Origin: Pseudobacteriovorax antillogorgiicola
GTDB taxonomy: Bacteria; Bdellovibrionota_B; Oligoflexia; Oligoflexales; RGVZ01
Length of the DNA stretch: 16,824 nt
Direction: 5' to 3'
Assembly: GCA_945897695.1 (NCBI GenBank)
Contig: CAMDGW010000031.1
Location: 1-16,824 of the forward strand
Part shown: piece by piece, positions 14,005 through 16,824 of the stretch
Layout of the letters: each line of letters begins with the position of its first letter
Numbering within the stretch: the stretch's first letter is position 1
Notes under the pieces: model-generated
What the model saw: only the letters and a program-made list of their open reading frames with translations
The model's database searches: none
What the model was told of the DNA's origin: nothing
Made by a program: the position numbers and the translations under genes

Positions 14005-14181
14005 AATATTTGCTCACATATAAATATAGGCCTTGCCGGCGGCAGACCGAAACGTCCCGAAAATTATTGGAATCAGGATGGTAATTTTAAGCAATATGCG
14101 GACAGCAAATTGCCAGCCGTAGCCGAAGGTGGTAGGTTTTGACATAAATGTGCGAAAAATGCCACAGGAAAATTCCGCCCC
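14005..14181. other. Divergent intergenic region prfC/MFS
   Basis: 177 bases that must hold promoters for prfC (minus) and the exporter (plus). On the plus strand TTGACA (14139-14144) is a perfect -35, but no -10 lies 16-18 bases downstream. On the minus strand TATATT (14028-14023) could be a -10 without a good -35. A short GC-rich inverted repeat (TGCC/GGCA) sits near 14034-14044. No regulator site or riboswitch is recognisable. Confidence 0.3.
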
Positions 14182-15417
14182 ATGAACGAAAAAAAGCAGC
14201 GTAGTCCGATAGTTATCGCCTTTTTCACGATCTTTCTTGATCTCCTAGGATTTGGCATTGTCATCCCAGTTAATAGCTTTTACGTCCAAAGCCTAGGGGC
14301 CAGTCCCACTGTGATTGCATGGCTGTCGGCCTCATACTCCCTCATGCAGTTCCTGTTTGCCCCGTTTTGGGGACGCTTGTCAGACAAAATTGGCCGAAGA
14401 CCCGTCATATTGATTTCAGTCGCAGCAAGCTGCGCCGGTCATATGATCTTTGGTTTATCCAGCACCCTTACTGCCATTTTTGCAGCAAGAATTCTTGCTG
14501 GCTTTGGAAATGCTAATCTTGGAACCGCTCAAGCGATCATATCCGACGTCACGACTCCAGAAAATCGCGCCAAAGGCATGGGACTAATCGGCGCAGCATT
14601 TGGACTTGGTTTCCTCCTGGGCCCAGCAATCGGGGGGGTTGCTGGCCAATTCAGTCCTCAAGCTCCAGCCATCGTTGCAGGATGCCTTGCAGCATTGAAT
14701 TTCGTCATGGCCTATTTCATGCTCCCAGAGACGCGCGTCGAAGGCGCTTCGACAAGCAATCACCACCACAAAAGGACCTTTTCTCTGGCGACATTACGCA
14801 CTGCTATGAGTCTTCCAAACGTGGGCACGATTCTTAAGATCAGCTTCATTAACACTGGTGCATTTGCAATGTTTGAAGTGATTGTGGGATTACTGATGGA
14901 AAGGTCTTTTCTTCCTCTCGAAAGTCGGGACACACCTCAGCACATCGCTCAGGCTGCAAAACTTACGGCATGGTTCTTAGTAGCGGTAGGAATTACGGCG
15001 GTCGTGGTGCAAGGCGGTCTCATTGGACGCCTGACCAAGAAATTTGGGGAGCGAAGACTATTTCAAACAGGTCTTTTACTTACGTGTATTAGCATCGGCA
15101 TGATCCCCGCCATGGCCCAGTCCGGCGTCTACAGCAATATGCTGATCGTTGCGGTGATACTGGCTGCGGGAACAGGTATTTTCAACCCATCTCAGTCAAG
15201 CCTGATCTCAAGATCTGCTCCCATCGACCAACAAGGTGGAATCCTTGGGTTGAATCAAAGCATGGGTGCACTGGGGCGCGTGGCAGGCCCTGCATTGGCA
15301 GGTGCACTTTTTGAAGTAAACTTTGGCTTGCCATTTTTTACGGCCAGCGCGTTGGTTTTCATAGCTCTACTTATGTCGATGGGTCTTAAAGCTCCAGAAA
15401 AGCATGCAACATCCTGA
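14182..15417 (+). CDS. MFS exporter, TetA-like (DHA1 family)
   Basis: 411-residue inner-membrane antiporter with the hydrophobicity of twelve membrane helices. MFS motif A GRLSDKIGRRP (64-74) follows helix 2. The helix 1 segment FLDLLGFGIVIP (18-29) and helix 5 motif C GLGFLLGPAIGG (141-152) are typical of drug:H+ antiporters of the TetA branch, and ARILAGFGNANLG (102-114) is motif B. A polar, His-rich central loop (about 183-205) separates the halves. Substrate cannot be read from sequence; TetA-like housekeeping exporters are common and tetracycline resistance should not be assumed. The ATG at 14182 has AGGA 12 nt upstream, rather far. Its tail faces the last gene with 45 bp between. Confidence 0.88.
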   Translation: MNEKKQRSPIVIAFFTIFLDLLGFGIVIPVNSFYVQSLGASPTVIAWLSASYSLMQFLFAPFWGRLSDKIGRRPVILISVAASCAGHMIFGLSSTLTAIFAARILAGFGNANLGTAQAIISDVTTPENRAKGMGLIGAAFGLGFLLGPAIGGVAGQFSPQAPAIVAGCLAALNFVMAYFMLPETRVEGASTSNHHHKRTFSLATLRTAMSLPNVGTILKISFINTGAFAMFEVIVGLLMERSFLPLESRDTPQHIAQAAKLTAWFLVAVGITAVVVQGGLIGRLTKKFGERRLFQTGLLLTCISIGMIPAMAQSGVYSNMLIVAVILAAGTGIFNPSQSSLISRSAPIDQQGGILGLNQSMGALGRVAGPALAGALFEVNFGLPFFTASALVFIALLMSMGLKAPEKHATS

Positions 15418-15462
15418 AATCGAAAGACTACGTCAATCGCGTAACCTTGTATAAGTCATTTC

Positions 15463-16824
15463 TTATTGCTTAATCGCAACCTGAATAAACTCGATATCAG
15501 TCAATGTTGCTGAATTATTGAGTTGAGTTAACTGAACCTCAACAAACTTGGCTGCTTTAGCTTTACAAGACTGCACCACAATAGATGTGTATTTATCGCT
15601 TTCACCCACCGATTTGACCTCTTCATAGGCCGGCTTTTTTCCCACATCGTCAAAGCAACGAGCTTCTAGCTTGATATCTTTCCAAAGCTTAGCTGCCCCT
15701 GACTTCGACTTCCATGTAAAGAGGGTACTCTGGTTCGGTTTTCCAGACTTGTATCCAGGCAGTTTTGACATTTCAAAGGACTGCTGGGCTTCACGAATAT
15801 AAAGAGTGGCACCTGTGAAATCGGTGTACATATAGGGATCACCACCAGCGGAGCCAATATATTTGGACGTAAATCCTTTTGTTCGGTCATTTTTGTCTTT
15901 TAAACTGAGAATATAGACGCTGCCTAGTGGGTCACGAGTTGTTGCCACAACCCGTCCATCGCGCAACGCGCTCATTGGCCCAAGGTAGGAACCTAGGCCT
16001 GCACTTACAAAATTTAGATATCCGACACAACTCTTTTGCTTGGTTAAACAGTCACGAGGAAATATCCCAATATTCTGCAAAACATTTCGTTTACTTACCC
16101 AAACTGAGTCTGACGAGGAGTCATAAGCCATGGTGTATACGCCGTCACCGTTATAGATGTTACCGTCTGGATCACCTGACATTGCATACGATACAACTTC
16201 TCGACTGCCTTTGGTCAGGGTTTTAATTAATGGATCACTTGACTCAAAGGAGTGATTGGGAGCGCCAGTTGTGTGGGCTGCTAAAGTGTTAAGGTTGATC
16301 GCGCCAAAGGTGCCCAATTGGGAATAAAAGATATTTCTAGTTTGGTCTATGAAACAACTGTATCCCCAAGCCGGGACCCCAGCTATCGAGCTTTTAACTA
16401 CGGATGGATCGTCCCATAAAGGTCGGTATGGCTTTTCATCTGCCATGGGAATATCCCAAAACTGCCCAGCTCCAAATGCAGCAAAGAGATACCGCTTGTT
16501 GTTTTTGACGTATGAAGCAACGCAAATGCGATTCGTAGCACCGATATTTTTGATCTGACTCTGGGGCAATGCTCCTTCAGGAGTTTTTTCTGGATCAATA
16601 AAAAACAGCTTTGGATAGCGTGCAGCAACAAAACCACCTTCCGTCACATAAGTTCTGGCCCCAAGGTTCCCGTCACCAACAAGACCGGTCCAAGTTTTTG
16701 TGGTGATTTTATCGCCATCAACTGAGAACTGGGTGGCTCTGCCATCACGACTGACGGTCCAAATACGGTGAATGTCGGTCGCCTCGACTTTTCTTTGATC
16801 TGAAACAATGCTGCCAGCCGGAAG
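15463..16824 (-). CDS. Unrecognised, probably secreted beta-rich protein, 5' end outside window
   Basis: I do not recognise this family. The frame has no stop from 15463 to the right edge, so the visible 453 residues are a C-terminal part; an internal GTG at 16647 should not be taken as the start. Repeated strand-turn units such as RIWTVSRDGRATQF, KRYLFAAFGAGQFWDIP, GAINLNTLAAHTTG, DGRVVATTRDPLGSVYIL and GGDPYMYTDFTGATLYI suggest a beta-propeller-like fold. Past about 15800 (towards the stop) the last ~110 residues look like a separate beta-sandwich-like domain. Six cysteines follow the propeller start (in ICV, YSC, DCL, SCV, RCF, SCK), including a close pair DCLTKQKSC; together with Asn/Ser/Gly richness this fits an extracytoplasmic, disulphide-bonded protein. 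The signal peptide, if any, lies outside the window. Confidence 0.7.
   Translation of the reverse strand, partial: LPAGSIVSDQRKVEATDIHRIWTVSRDGRATQFSVDGDKITTKTWTGLVGDGNLGARTYVTEGGFVAARYPKLFFIDPEKTPEGALPQSQIKNIGATNRICVASYVKNNKRYLFAAFGAGQFWDIPMADEKPYRPLWDDPSVVKSSIAGVPAWGYSCFIDQTRNIFYSQLGTFGAINLNTLAAHTTGAPNHSFESSDPLIKTLTKGSREVVSYAMSGDPDGNIYNGDGVYTMAYDSSSDSVWVSKRNVLQNIGIFPRDCLTKQKSCVGYLNFVSAGLGSYLGPMSALRDGRVVATTRDPLGSVYILSLKDKNDRTKGFTSKYIGSAGGDPYMYTDFTGATLYIREAQQSFEMSKLPGYKSGKPNQSTLFTWKSKSGAAKLWKDIKLEARCFDDVGKKPAYEEVKSVGESDKYTSIVVQSCKAKAAKFVEVQLTQLNNSATLTDIEFIQVAIKQ

Noticed and set aside
14139..14144. TTGACA as a sigma-70 promoter for the exporter
   Set aside because: No acceptable -10 hexamer at 16-18 bases; reported only within the intergenic description.
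14182..15417. Calling the MFS gene a tetracycline resistance determinant
   Set aside because: TetA-like motifs are shared by many housekeeping exporters, and there is no TetR gene or mobile element nearby.

Overview
The window comes from a compact, Gram-negative-like bacterial chromosome of moderate GC (roughly 47-48% by eye). There are no rRNA or tRNA genes, insertion sequences, phage genes or CRISPR arrays. It holds twelve protein genes, eleven complete and one cut by the right edge. A soluble chemoreceptor behind a sigma-28-type promoter points to a flagellated, chemotactic cell. Rsm22-type and METTL25-type methyltransferases, a plant/kinetoplastid-like phosphofructokinase, a BtpA-like barrel and a ferritin-like/ATP-grasp fusion would suit a Bdellovibrionota/Oligoflexia-like or related deltaproteobacterial lineage. 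That placement is inference; no marker gene is present.

Left part (1-3.7 kb): an ATP-type 6-phosphofructokinase on the plus strand runs tail to tail into a membrane-free chemoreceptor with three tandem PAS domains on the minus strand. A perfect 13-bp hairpin separates them. Upstream of the chemoreceptor lies TAAA-N15-GCCGATGC, a near-consensus flagellar sigma-28 promoter, and behind that a short hairpin-rich intergenic stretch.

Middle (3.7-10.8 kb): a two-cassette ABC-F ATPase (minus) is divergent from a 719-residue protein that joins a DUF455 ferritin-like di-metal domain to an ATP-grasp ligase domain. The latter gene overlaps a purine nucleoside phosphorylase by 56 nt. Next come an Rsm22/METTL17-family protein (minus) and a METTL25/RRNAD1-like methyltransferase (plus), whose start codons are only 14 bp apart.

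Right part (10.8-16.8 kb): a minus-strand operon prfC (release factor 3) - ygiD-like extradiol dioxygenase - BtpA-family barrel, with prfC and ygiD sharing an ATGA overlap. Divergent from prfC is a TetA-like MFS exporter. The last gene is the 3' part of an unrecognised, probably secreted, beta-rich protein whose frame stays open to the window edge.

Several genes concern translation or nucleotide and ribosome metabolism (ABC-F, Rsm22-like, METTL25-like, PNP, RF3), but they do not form one operon. The most novel-looking element is the ferritin-like/ATP-grasp fusion coupled to a nucleoside phosphorylase. The best-supported regulatory call is the sigma-28 promoter of the triple-PAS chemoreceptor.
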